Source of the DNA: an uncultured Methanobrevibacter sp.
GTDB lineage: Archaea > Methanobacteriota > Methanobacteria > Methanobacteriales > Methanobacteriaceae
Reading direction: 5' to 3'
Assembly (NCBI GenBank): GCA_946611495.1
Contig: CAMODR010000068.1
Coordinates: forward strand, 1-6,566
Length of the DNA: 6,566 bases
Part shown: positions 1 to 6,352 of the stretch, piece after piece
Position numbering within the stretch: the stretch's first letter is position 1
Layout of the letters: each line of letters opens with the position of its first letter
Notes under the pieces: model-generated
Told to the model about the DNA's origin: nothing
The model's input: only the letters and a program-made list of their open reading frames with translations
Databases searched by the model: none
Program-made: the position numbers and the translations under genes

Positions 1-42
1 TCCTCCAGCACTCAAAACTAAAATTCTCTTTTCATCAGACAT
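1..42 (-). CDS. 5' end of an unidentified gene downstream of the csm operon (partial)
   Basis: An ATG at 42-40 opens a frame of 14 codons that runs off the window, reading MSDEKRILVLSAGG. A weak Shine-Dalgarno match, AGGT at 53-50, lies 7 nt upstream. The frame cannot extend upward through the nearby ATG at 59-57, because that one meets a stop after three codons. The charged start, the hydrophobic strand ILVL and the small-residue loop SAGG resemble the first beta strand and loop of Rossmann-like folds. CARF-domain effectors (Csm6, Csx1, Can families) have such a fold and often sit beside csm genes whose Cas10 keeps GGDD. Fourteen residues cannot establish this; many nucleotide-binding proteins start the same way. 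The gene is separated from csm5 by a probable terminator, so it may be transcribed separately. The existence of a start here is fairly secure; its identity is not. Confidence 0.55.
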   Translation of the reverse strand, partial: MSDEKRILVLSAGG

Positions 43-70
43 TTTTATTACCTGTACATTTTTGCAAATT

Positions 71-117
71 AAAAAAAAATAGAAAAAAATAATAGCTAAA
101 AAAAACAACAGCTATTA
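71..117 (-). terminator. Probable terminator of the csm operon (hairpin plus U tracts)
   Basis: An 8-bp inverted repeat (TAATAGCT at 90-97, AGCTATTA at 110-117) encloses a 12-nt loop. Read on the minus strand, it begins 11 nt after the csm5 stop codon. It carries a run of eight T in the loop and is followed by runs of seven and nine T down to position 71. Archaeal RNA polymerase terminates at U tracts with or without a hairpin, and the same layout would also serve as an intrinsic terminator in bacteria. It probably ends the csm transcript, although readthrough into the next gene is possible. Confidence 0.6.
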
Positions 118-128
118 AAAATAAAATT

Positions 129-1220
129 TTAAAGTTTTTCAAAATCTAATTTTACCCAACCAAGAGGTCGTCCTTTTGCTGTGATCTTTCTAGATTTAGG
201 GAACTCATACTGATATGATTTTCTAAAGCTTTGGCGAATTTGCTCATAAAGATAATTATTCTCCTTTTTGATTTTCAAACCAAGAGTTGTAGCTAAAAAT
301 CCAGAGCCTGAGCCAATCTTAAGAAGAGGAGCGTCAGGGTCATTGAATTTAGCAATGCTTTTATAATTTTTCAATAAATCATTATGGCGATATTTTCTTG
401 CAAAATCTATTTCATGCTCTAACAAATCACTGCTGAAATTATAAATGGATTCTTTAATATTCTTCAAACTGATCAAGTGTTTCTTATTAGGAATTCCCAG
501 TCTTTGCAAAACATCATCATGCACTTCATTATTTAAGATAAATGATAATTTCTTGCCTTGCCCTATAGTTTCAGCATATGTGTGGATTGGTTTTCCATTA
601 TGCTTTGAATGGTATTCAAAATTACCAGCAGGTTTTGCTTTGATAGTAACCAAATCATGAATTTCAGGCTGTTTGCTAGTGGTAGTATCTGAAATTTGAA
701 GATATTTCATAATACTGGTTTGAGCACTATTTCCTCTATTTGCAGAGAAGAAATTATTCTCCATTTGGTTATAAGCCCTAAAATTAAGCCTATTGTTTCT
801 AAAGATATTCTCAGGAATATCAATATTATTATACATTAAAACTGAACGAATAGAACCCTTGATGGATGAACCAGGAATATATAATTCATCCATGGTTTTA
901 ATTGCTTCTTGAACCTCGGATAAATGAACATTATCTGACCTGTTAATTGCAAGATAACGCCTGTATCTCTTATCTATTTTAGCTTCAAAAGTTTTTAGGT
1001 TGAAATTAGGCTTTGATAATTTTTCTATGAATTCATCAGTTCTTTCTTCAGGCAAGTCCTTATAAAAATCAAAGATATCATAACGGCTTATGGAATTGTA
1101 CTTTTTTTCACCAGATTGGACCTTGGTGTGTAAGAATTCAGAATGTGTGTAGCTTTTACCATTTGCTATAAATACGGGAGTTATTGCTTTAAGATTTACT
1201 TTATATTTTCCAAACATCAT
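129..1220 (-). CDS. csm5: Type III-A effector subunit Csm5
   Basis: Csm5 is a Cas7-like RAMP protein that caps the head of the Csm complex. In characterised systems it contacts the crRNA 3' end and helps recruit nucleases that trim it. The 363-residue length is normal. Visible family signatures are TPVFIANGKSY near residues 14-24, IPGSSIKGSIR at 115-125, LQISD at 174-178, the glycine-rich KIGSGSGF at 301-308 and the C-terminal RPLGWVKL at 351-358. The start overlaps the csm4 stop as ATGA. Two tandem ATG codons occur (1220-1218 and 1217-1215). The AGGAGG at 1229-1224 lies only 3 nt from the first but 6 nt from the second, so translation may really begin at Met2. This Shine-Dalgarno sits inside the last codons of csm4, which suggests translational coupling. 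It is the last gene of the operon, followed by a probable terminator. Family assignment is confident. Confidence 0.95.
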   Translation of the reverse strand: MMFGKYKVNLKAITPVFIANGKSYTHSEFLHTKVQSGEKKYNSISRYDIFDFYKDLPEERTDEFIEKLSKPNFNLKTFEAKIDKRYRRYLAINRSDNVHLSEVQEAIKTMDELYIPGSSIKGSIRSVLMYNNIDIPENIFRNNRLNFRAYNQMENNFFSANRGNSAQTSIMKYLQISDTTTSKQPEIHDLVTIKAKPAGNFEYHSKHNGKPIHTYAETIGQGKKLSFILNNEVHDDVLQRLGIPNKKHLISLKNIKESIYNFSSDLLEHEIDFARKYRHNDLLKNYKSIAKFNDPDAPLLKIGSGSGFLATTLGLKIKKENNYLYEQIRQSFRKSYQYEFPKSRKITAKGRPLGWVKLDFEKL

Positions 1221-2158
1221 ACTCCTCCTAAATCGATTTTAGCCTTTACTGCAAATGCAAAACCATACTCCACCGCAGGATCAATCTTTCCAACATTTAC
1301 AATCTTGCCGTAATTATCTCCGTAGTTAGGAAATAGAGAACCTTCCTTAAAGAATCTGATTTGCTTTCTAATCTCTCCTGCAGAACTTCTACCTCTTTTA
1401 GAGCCTATTTCATAGATTGAATCTTCACCAATATTCGCTAAGTCATTGTCATTAGGTATGAATCTTGAGAGATTTACAAAGAATTTACCATCCGCGTTGG
1501 ATTCAATATCCTCATCGACTATTTCATAGTCGAATTGACCTTTGCCAACGCTGACATCTCTACCGAATCCACGGTCTTTTAAGTATTTTAATGCCGCCTT
1601 GACAATAGGGACATACTCCTCATCATTAAACCTTATATAAAAGAACAATCCCATATTCTTGAATTCCCGTCCGGAAGTATAGAATATTCCTTCCGTTTGA
1701 TTGCTTAGTCGATTGACCCTGTTGTTAGGGATGATGTTTTCACTAAGTTTGAATGGAATATCATATTCCCGGCTCATTAAAAATCCATTGCTTACTTTAT
1801 AATCCTTGAAATTATTTAGAATCTCAACTTCCTCTAGCTCACCATTGATGATTTTATGGAATATCTCCTCATCAACATATTTTAATTTCTTATAAGTTTT
1901 AACATCATCAATTTCATAATCCTCTTTTGCATTATCAAGTTTCAATGATATTTTAGGATAGAATTTGACTTGTTCGCTTTCATTAAAGATATATGGAAAT
2001 GGAGAGGATATGATAAACGGAGGATTTGTTTCAAACTCTTTAATCATTTCTTCAAGCTTTTCAGGATACAGTTGTTTTATAGCGAAAGTTAAAGCCCCAA
2101 ATATTGTATCTGAGTGAAGTTCTGGAAAGATAGATAAGGGTTTTATATAAACCAACAT
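1217..2158 (-). CDS. csm4: Type III-A effector subunit Csm4
   Basis: Csm4 is the Cas5-like RAMP subunit. With Cas10 it forms the base of the Csm complex and binds the 8-nt 5' tag of the crRNA. The 313-residue protein has the family's N-terminal LHSDTIFGAL at residues 14-23, the central NRVNRLSNQTEGIFYT at 146-161, the glycine-rich loop RGFGRDVSVGKGQF at 196-209 and a C-terminal block with IGSKRGRSSAG at 251-261. It ends in the usual YGFAFAV-type strand. The start is supported by GGGGAG at 2169-2164, 5 nt from the ATG, and by the LHSDT motif lying the expected short distance from the N terminus. It follows csm3 after 16 nt and its TGA overlaps the csm5 ATG by 4 nt. No missing motif or frameshift is seen. 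Confidence 0.95.
   Translation of the reverse strand: MLVYIKPLSIFPELHSDTIFGALTFAIKQLYPEKLEEMIKEFETNPPFIISSPFPYIFNESEQVKFYPKISLKLDNAKEDYEIDDVKTYKKLKYVDEEIFHKIINGELEEVEILNNFKDYKVSNGFLMSREYDIPFKLSENIIPNNRVNRLSNQTEGIFYTSGREFKNMGLFFYIRFNDEEYVPIVKAALKYLKDRGFGRDVSVGKGQFDYEIVDEDIESNADGKFFVNLSRFIPNDNDLANIGEDSIYEIGSKRGRSSAGEIRKQIRFFKEGSLFPNYGDNYGKIVNVGKIDPAVEYGFAFAVKAKIDLGGV
1221..1230 (-). promoter_or_regulatory. Shine-Dalgarno of csm5, inside csm4
   Basis: AGGAGG (1229-1224) lies within the last codons of csm4 and 3 nt before the first of two adjacent ATG codons, or 6 nt before the second. The second spacing is the more usual one, so this site may favour Met2 as the true start. The position suggests csm5 translation is coupled to csm4 termination. 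Confidence 0.7.
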
Positions 2159-2174
2159 TTTATCTCCCCTTCAA

Positions 2175-2906
2175 TTATTGTAATACTGCGATAGCTTCAG
2201 CAATTGTGCCGTTTTCAATGATTTTATCCGCTTCTTTTACTTCCTTATAGTAACTGGCGTCTCTTTTTTCAACAGTAATATTTTCAAATTTTACTTTGCC
2301 GAAACCTCTGGAACCGCTTCCTCCGAGATAGTTGTCTTCCAGAAGCAGCATGGATTGGAATACTCCTTTTATTAATTCTTTTGAGTCTCCTTCATACACT
2401 GAAAATACTATTTCAAAGTCGAATTCAGAACCCTTAGGCACTCTTTCAATGTTTCTTGGGTTTGCTCTTGAATTGATACGGTTGATTTGGTTTTCATATT
2501 TGTATTCTGCACCGGCTACAACTTCCTCTTTTTCATTCCATAAGTCAACGGTTTTTTGATTAGGGAATGAATCTCTTACAATGATTCTTGTAGGGAAATC
2601 CTGATTTTTATGGTCATTGGATGAAATACCGAATATCTGAGCTGCAAGCACGCTGTCATCATCACTAGGATCTCCTGAATTTCTGCCGCTTATAACATTT
2701 TTAGCAGAATCAGGGTCATAAAGCTCAAGCAAAGATCGAAGCTTGCCCTTAAGGGATGAACCTGGTATGAAAGGCAGTTTGGTTACACTATCTCTGATTA
2801 CTGGATTGTCTGAACCTCCAATTTCAATTGAATCTGTAGAACCTCCAATATGCAAACCTGTTTCACATACAATTTGTCCTGTAATAATATAATTTTCCTT
2901 AAACAT
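2175..2906 (-). CDS. csm3: Type III-A backbone subunit and target-RNA endonuclease Csm3
   Basis: Csm3 is the Cas7-family protein present in several copies along the crRNA. It cuts bound target RNA at 6-nt intervals. The 243-residue protein has GLHIGGS at 17-23, the catalytic-loop aspartate D33 in IGGSDNPVIRD (29-39), FIPGSSLKGKLR at 46-57, the thumb-region ANPRNIERV at 148-156 and the C-terminal glycine loop YLGGSGSRGFGKVKF at 193-207. D33 aligns with the residue shown to be essential for cleavage in Streptococcus thermophilus Csm3, so RNA cutting should be intact. One small deviation is that the segment before ANPR reads INRIN (141-145), where the bacterial homologue has IDRIT. AGGAGG at 2920-2915 lies 8 nt before the ATG, with GGAGAT slightly closer. 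The gaps are 18 nt to csm2 and 16 nt to csm4. Confidence 0.97.
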   Translation of the reverse strand: MFKENYIITGQIVCETGLHIGGSTDSIEIGGSDNPVIRDSVTKLPFIPGSSLKGKLRSLLELYDPDSAKNVISGRNSGDPSDDDSVLAAQIFGISSNDHKNQDFPTRIIVRDSFPNQKTVDLWNEKEEVVAGAEYKYENQINRINSRANPRNIERVPKGSEFDFEIVFSVYEGDSKELIKGVFQSMLLLEDNYLGGSGSRGFGKVKFENITVEKRDASYYKEVKEADKIIENGTIAEAIAVLQ

Positions 2907-2924
2907 TATTATCTCCTCCTAGAT

Positions 2925-3320
2925 TTAACCGTTATAATATTTGTGATACGCTACAATAGACTCGAAAAAGTTTATAAAAGTATCAAAGTTTTTCATTTTT
3001 TCGTTTTCATCTCCAACATCCACTTTTCTCATGAGAGCCATCATCACATCAAAAAAGTCATCAGGAACCAGCCCTCTTCCTTTAGCTGCTGCAAGCTTAG
3101 GCTTGAGCAAGTAAAATTCGACTTCGATTTCATCCCAGCTTTCTCTTTGCTCGATAAGTCTTACAGCACCAAAGAATTTTCTAAGCTGTGTTGTCTTCAG
3201 GTCCCTAGAAGCTTTTGCTATAGTGTCTGCATAACCGTTTTCATCAGCATAGTCCTTTGCTTTTATTTCACTAAGCATTTTAGTGTTATTGATTTTTTGA
3301 ATTATTTCACGAACTGGCAT
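2925..3320 (-). CDS. csm2: Type III-A small subunit Csm2
   Basis: Csm2 is the small, all-helical subunit (Cas11-like). It forms the minor filament of the Csm complex beside the Csm3 backbone and the crRNA-target duplex. The 131-residue length fits the family. Recognisable blocks are LKTTQLRKFFGAVR at 41-54, LKPKLAAAKGRG at 72-83, and the C-terminal FDTFINFFESIVAYHKYY, which ends close to the stop codon. No enzymatic motif is expected or seen. The ATG at 3320-3318 is preceded by GAGGTGA at 3331-3325, which is formed by the end of cas10 including its TGA stop codon. Ribosomes finishing cas10 therefore sit directly on the csm2 start. Position between cas10 and csm3 is the canonical type III-A order. 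Confidence 0.95.
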   Translation of the reverse strand: MPVREIIQKINNTKMLSEIKAKDYADENGYADTIAKASRDLKTTQLRKFFGAVRLIEQRESWDEIEVEFYLLKPKLAAAKGRGLVPDDFFDVMMALMRKVDVGDENEKMKNFDTFINFFESIVAYHKYYNG

Positions 3321-3324
3321 ATTT

Positions 3325-3331
3325 TCACCTC
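3325..3331 (-). promoter_or_regulatory. Shine-Dalgarno of csm2 overlapping the cas10 stop codon
   Basis: GAGGTGA matches seven bases of the anti-Shine-Dalgarno complement (GGAGGTGAT) and contains the TGA that ends cas10. The csm2 ATG follows 4 nt later. The layout points to termination-reinitiation coupling between Cas10, needed once per complex, and Csm2, needed in several copies. Confidence 0.75.
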
Positions 3332-5856
3332 ATTCTCAAACTAACCAAAGATACAGGTATTTTAATCCATGGCATTTTTTGAATTGTTTCCTTATCTATT
3401 TCTTCCCTAATTTTTTTATCACTGATTGTTCTTAATTTATATTTTACTTGCGGCACAAAACGCTTGCTGCCGATTCTTCGCATATTCTCATCAAACAATT
3501 CCTCTTGAGTGTTAGGATTAGCTCCAATATAGATATATTGATTCCATAATTTCAGCAATGAATAAACAAATCCTGAAGATATCTTGTTATTCTCTTGCAA
3601 GCTTTCAAGCTTGGAATAATACTTCATTAACTCATTGAATCCCTTGAAGGGTTCTTTTGTATCCCAATCAACTGTTTCGCCAAAGAGTGTGATCTTATCT
3701 CTTCCACATTCCTTGGATTTTTCAAGATTGGCATCAGCCATATCAACCGCCTTTCCTATTGGAAATTTAGGATTGATTATGCTAATTCCTGCGGAAATAC
3801 TGATTGATGGATTCTCGCAAGTCCACTGCTTGAATTTAGCTCTGAAATCACGTGAGAATTCAATAATATCATCATACGGACCCAGTACCAACAAGTCATC
3901 TCCACCAGAGTAATTTATATGAATTGTAGGAATGGCATGTTTTAAAGACTCTTTTGATAAAACTGCACCTTCTTTTTCTTTATAAAGCTTTATAGAGCCT
4001 CCAGATTCAGTTGTATCATCCTGTTGGAGTTCAAGCACTATTTCCTCCACATTATCCAAATCTTCAGGAGCCACTTCATCAAAGACCCTGTAATTTTGAG
4101 CAATTTCATTTATGATTCCTGAGAAGAACATATCAAGGTAAGCACTTAATGAAGATACTCTGGATATTGTTGCACCAGGTTTTACCTTGCCAACATATTT
4201 TTTATTGTCCTTTCCCGCCATCTTGTTGAATCCTTGTGAGAATATTCTTCCAAGATTATCCACATCCATTTTCACTACGCCCAGCTTATTAGCGCCTTTG
4301 CTGATTCTAGCTAAATGTTCAAAGTATAATGGATATCTGTCTGATTGAGGAATTGTGTTTCCCAGAAAACTGAAACTGTAGGATACATTTGCCTGTTTGA
4401 ATTCACGAGCATTATTCAGGAATTTTGTGCTGTTGAGCCTAATTACAATGACCTTGTCTGCTTTTTGTGATAATTCTTCAATTGTATCATCCAGATTTTT
4501 GTCTTCTTTTCGGAATGTGAATCCAATTCCCAAACTTTCGAAGAATACAGAATTCCTAAGAATCTTTTCATTGGAATAATATTTGACCATATAATCTCTA
4601 TTACCTACTATTCTGCCAATATCTTCATGTTCCAGGCATTCCCTGCATGTTTTATCATTTTTATTTTCAATTATATTTCCGCAAACAGGACATGTGTCAT
4701 AAAGATTAGAAATATCTTCCATTTCAAATACATCTTTTAAGTTTGATGCGAATTTATGTTTTTTATCTTCATTCAATTTATCTGAGATTTGGCGAGTCAA
4801 TTCGCCAAAGTTGGCTAAATCATTGCCTGAACATTCAAGATATGCAAGTGAAAGATATAATTCAGCATTAAACTTATGGATTAAATATAAATTTAAATCA
4901 TCTTTAATCTTATCCAGCCTTTCCTTGACTTCATCTGTATTCGGTGCCATGATGGTGAATCTTCCACCGCCACAGAACAGAATATTTGATTCGCAAAGAC
5001 CCAAGTCCAGAATTATCTTATCTGCAATAGCCTGATTAAGCAGGCTGATATAAATTGAACGGCCACGCAAACGTCTGCTCATACCACTTTGAGCTTCAGC
5101 AGGTGAAGAGATCTTATAAATAAAATTCTGAATACCTGAAATGTCTCCGGTAACTGTAAGATAAACATTCTCTTCATCAGCACTTGTATCCTGATCATGC
5201 AGATATCTGCAAACAGCAAGAGCGCTTGTAGTTTTTGCATGGTCATAGAGGGATATATCATCATCTGATACATTCCCAGCTGATGGAATAGTTGACATGT
5301 ATTTCCTTAAAATAGCCAGAATGGTGCTGTAATCATACTTGTTTGGAGCCTTGCTTATTTCATTTTCAAAATTCTCCCACAATAGATTATAGTCCTGGGT
5401 GAGATTACGGTTATTCTGTTTCAATTCTGGCTTAAGTGAATTGAAACCATCTTCCAATGTAAGCTCTTTAAGGGGAACATCCATCAAAGCAGGCGGCTTT
5501 TTATCATCAAGAGATATTCTTGAAAAGATGGATGTCAGTGGAGTCTTGGGGACTTCTTCTGTTTCCTCGACATCAATTCTCTCGATGGATGAATGATGAT
5601 CCGCTTTCTGAACCATTAAAGCTAAATCTGGAAAACTTGAGTTGTCTGGGTTGTGATGATACAATGCAAGATCTGCCATATCATTATTCCAATACTTTTC
5701 AATAAATTCTGCACTCCATTTAGAGTGGTCGCCATTTTTACCGAAATCATCACTGGTGTATTTTTCATACTTTTCGCCATGTTTTACACCGGTTCTTTGG
5801 TAAAATTTACCCACATCATGAAGCAATGCAGCAAACATTACATTTTCCAAATCCAT
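3325..5856 (-). CDS. cas10: Type III-A large subunit Cas10/Csm1 (HD nuclease and cyclic-oligoadenylate synthase)
   Basis: Cas10 is the signature subunit of type III systems. When the crRNA pairs with non-self target RNA, its HD domain cuts ssDNA and its palm domain makes cyclic oligoadenylate from ATP. The 843-residue protein begins with an HD domain: H13-D14 in LLHDVGKF, H44, H67-H68 and KADHHSS at 84-90. Next come the Csm1-type GDISGIQNFIY block (237-247) with RRLRGRS (261-267) and GGGRF (296-300). A zinc ribbon follows (C389, C392, C404, C407). The first palm strand carries DVDNLG at 531-536 and the second palm domain carries YSGGDD at 649-654, followed by SISISAGISI at 684-693. Both active sites look intact. 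An acidic stretch of about 40 residues (598-640) precedes the GGDD strand and may be a lineage-specific insertion. AGGAGGT at 5868-5862 lies 5 nt from the ATG, fixing the start. First gene of the operon; its TGA forms part of the csm2 ribosome-binding site. Confidence 0.98.
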   Translation of the reverse strand: MDLENVMFAALLHDVGKFYQRTGVKHGEKYEKYTSDDFGKNGDHSKWSAEFIEKYWNNDMADLALYHHNPDNSSFPDLALMVQKADHHSSIERIDVEETEEVPKTPLTSIFSRISLDDKKPPALMDVPLKELTLEDGFNSLKPELKQNNRNLTQDYNLLWENFENEISKAPNKYDYSTILAILRKYMSTIPSAGNVSDDDISLYDHAKTTSALAVCRYLHDQDTSADEENVYLTVTGDISGIQNFIYKISSPAEAQSGMSRRLRGRSIYISLLNQAIADKIILDLGLCESNILFCGGGRFTIMAPNTDEVKERLDKIKDDLNLYLIHKFNAELYLSLAYLECSGNDLANFGELTRQISDKLNEDKKHKFASNLKDVFEMEDISNLYDTCPVCGNIIENKNDKTCRECLEHEDIGRIVGNRDYMVKYYSNEKILRNSVFFESLGIGFTFRKEDKNLDDTIEELSQKADKVIVIRLNSTKFLNNAREFKQANVSYSFSFLGNTIPQSDRYPLYFEHLARISKGANKLGVVKMDVDNLGRIFSQGFNKMAGKDNKKYVGKVKPGATISRVSSLSAYLDMFFSGIINEIAQNYRVFDEVAPEDLDNVEEIVLELQQDDTTESGGSIKLYKEKEGAVLSKESLKHAIPTIHINYSGGDDLLVLGPYDDIIEFSRDFRAKFKQWTCENPSISISAGISIINPKFPIGKAVDMADANLEKSKECGRDKITLFGETVDWDTKEPFKGFNELMKYYSKLESLQENNKISSGFVYSLLKLWNQYIYIGANPNTQEELFDENMRRIGSKRFVPQVKYKLRTISDKKIREEIDKETIQKMPWIKIPVSLVSLRMR

Positions 5857-5860
5857 TATT

Positions 5861-5868
5861 AACCTCCT
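5861..5868 (-). promoter_or_regulatory. Strong Shine-Dalgarno of cas10
   Basis: AGGAGGTT lies 5 nt upstream of the cas10 ATG and is an almost ideal anti-Shine-Dalgarno match. It confirms the start codon and implies a leadered transcript rather than a leaderless one. Confidence 0.85.
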
Positions 5869-5889
5869 AAAATTAATAATTTTTCTCTA

Positions 5890-5934
5890 ATTGTAAAAAT
5901 ATAACTTATTTCTTTAAGTAGAAATTTTTACAAT
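5890..5934. repeat. 11-bp inverted repeat around the cas10 promoter
   Basis: ATTGTAAAAAT (5890-5900) and ATTTTTACAAT (5924-5934) are perfect inverted copies separated by 23 bp. A second dyad, ACTTA (5904-5908) and TAAGT (5915-5919), lies between them with almost the same centre. The arm centres are 34 bp apart, about three helical turns, and they bracket the candidate BRE/TATA element. This could be an operator for a dimeric regulator or, if transcribed, an RNA hairpin. In AT-rich DNA an 11-bp repeat at this spacing can arise by chance; the location is what makes it notable. Confidence 0.4.
5897..5910 (-). promoter_or_regulatory. Candidate TATA box/BRE of the csm operon
   Basis: On the minus strand an A-rich stretch (AATAAG, 5910-5905) followed by TTATATTT (5904-5897) resembles an archaeal BRE plus TATA box. 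A start site about 25 nt downstream would fall near 5875 and leave a leader of roughly 20 nt containing the Shine-Dalgarno. In such AT-rich DNA TATA-like strings are common, so only position and spacing support this. Confidence 0.4.
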
Positions 5935-5952
5935 ATTTTCTCAATGGGCATT

Positions 5953-5963
5953 ATATAGAAAAT
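5953..5963 (-). promoter_or_regulatory. Alternative TATA box upstream of cas10
   Basis: The minus-strand string TTCTATATAAT is the other TATA-like element near cas10. Initiation from it would start around 5930 and give a leader of about 75 nt that includes most or all of the inverted repeat at 5890-5934, which could then act as an RNA hairpin. It is less well spaced for a short leader than the element at 5897-5910. Confidence 0.25.
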
Positions 5964-5970
5964 TCTAAAT

Positions 5971-5989
5971 TTGAAATAAAAAATTTCAA
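5971..5989. repeat. Small inverted repeat
   Basis: TTGAAAT (5971-5977) and ATTTCAA (5983-5989) form a 7-bp stem with an AAAAA loop. A role is not evident and chance is a fair explanation in this composition. Confidence 0.25.
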
Positions 5990-6063
5990 GCAAAGATTTG
6001 ATTCTGCTTAAAATAAATGATTTCCATTATCTTGAATTTTTCTAAAACATTAAAATACTTTAG

Positions 6064-6138
6064 TTTTAAAAAACCAGATAATTTTTAATAAAATTTAGAA
6101 ATCTAAATTAAAAAAAAAGATTATTTGGTTTTAAAAAA
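6064..6138. repeat. Extended hairpin-forming inverted repeat
   Basis: Bases 6070-6086 pair with 6116-6132 over 17 positions: 15 Watson-Crick and two G-U pairs if transcribed from the plus strand. The stem includes a CCA/TGG core. After an internal loop, AATTTAG (6092-6098) pairs with CTAAATT (6103-6109) around an AAAT loop. Outside, four more A-T pairs (6064-6067 with 6135-6138) follow a 2x2 mismatch. Both irregular pairs are G-U only in plus-strand RNA; in minus-strand RNA they would be A-C mismatches. It may be a small structured RNA, a 3' hairpin of a plus-strand transcript, or a miniature mobile element. There is no U tract on the plus-strand 3' side, so it does not look like a standard terminator. 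Confidence 0.45.
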
Positions 6139-6248
6139 AAAATTATACAAAAACTTAAATACATATCATTTAATTTTATTAAAACCCCCTGATCATTAAA
6201 AAGAAATTAATAATAATTTAAAAAAATTAATTATATATAAAAATATTA

Positions 6249-6265
6249 GAAAAAGCATATATAAA
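6249..6265 (+). promoter_or_regulatory. Weak candidate archaeal promoter, plus strand
   Basis: GAAAAAG followed by CATATATAAA resembles a BRE plus TATA box pointing away from cas10. A start would be expected near 6285-6292. No open frame longer than eight codons starts at the first downstream ATG (6290-6292 region), so it would have to drive a non-coding RNA or a gene beyond the window. TATA-like strings are frequent here, so confidence is low. Confidence 0.2.
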
Positions 6266-6307
6266 CCTTTATATTTGAATTTCGATATTATGCGAACTAT
6301 TAAAAAC

Positions 6308-6325
6308 TTTTCATAATCATGAAAA
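6308..6325. repeat. Small inverted repeat
   Basis: TTTTCAT (6308-6314) and ATGAAAA (6319-6325) form a 7-bp stem with a 4-nt loop (AATC). No function is evident; possible chance dyad. Confidence 0.25.
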
Positions 6326-6352
6326 TTATTTAATTTTAAAAACAGATTTTTT

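Noticed and set aside
445..660. Plus-strand open frames within csm5, csm3 and cas10 (for example here, 2332-2559, 3635-3913 and 5653-5862)
   Set aside because: All lie opposite strong, motif-confirmed genes and have no recognisable domains or start signals.
2850..3344. A 164-codon open frame on the plus strand covering all of csm2
   Set aside because: It lies antisense to csm2, has no ribosome-binding site, is unusually rich in Phe, Ser, His and Cys, and crosses the junctions of csm3 and csm2. It is a shadow of the coding strand.
5079..5273. A 64-codon minus-strand frame inside cas10
   Set aside because: It is out of frame within cas10 over the conserved GDISGIQ region, so it is an overlapping-frame artefact.
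5956..5967. Short dyad TAGAA/TTCTA upstream of cas10
   Set aside because: Five-base arms of pure low-complexity sequence are expected by chance in this composition.
6181..6200. CCCCCTGATCA spot considered as a C/D-box RNA motif
   Set aside because: A CTGA string is present but no box C or paired guide-like structure surrounds it.
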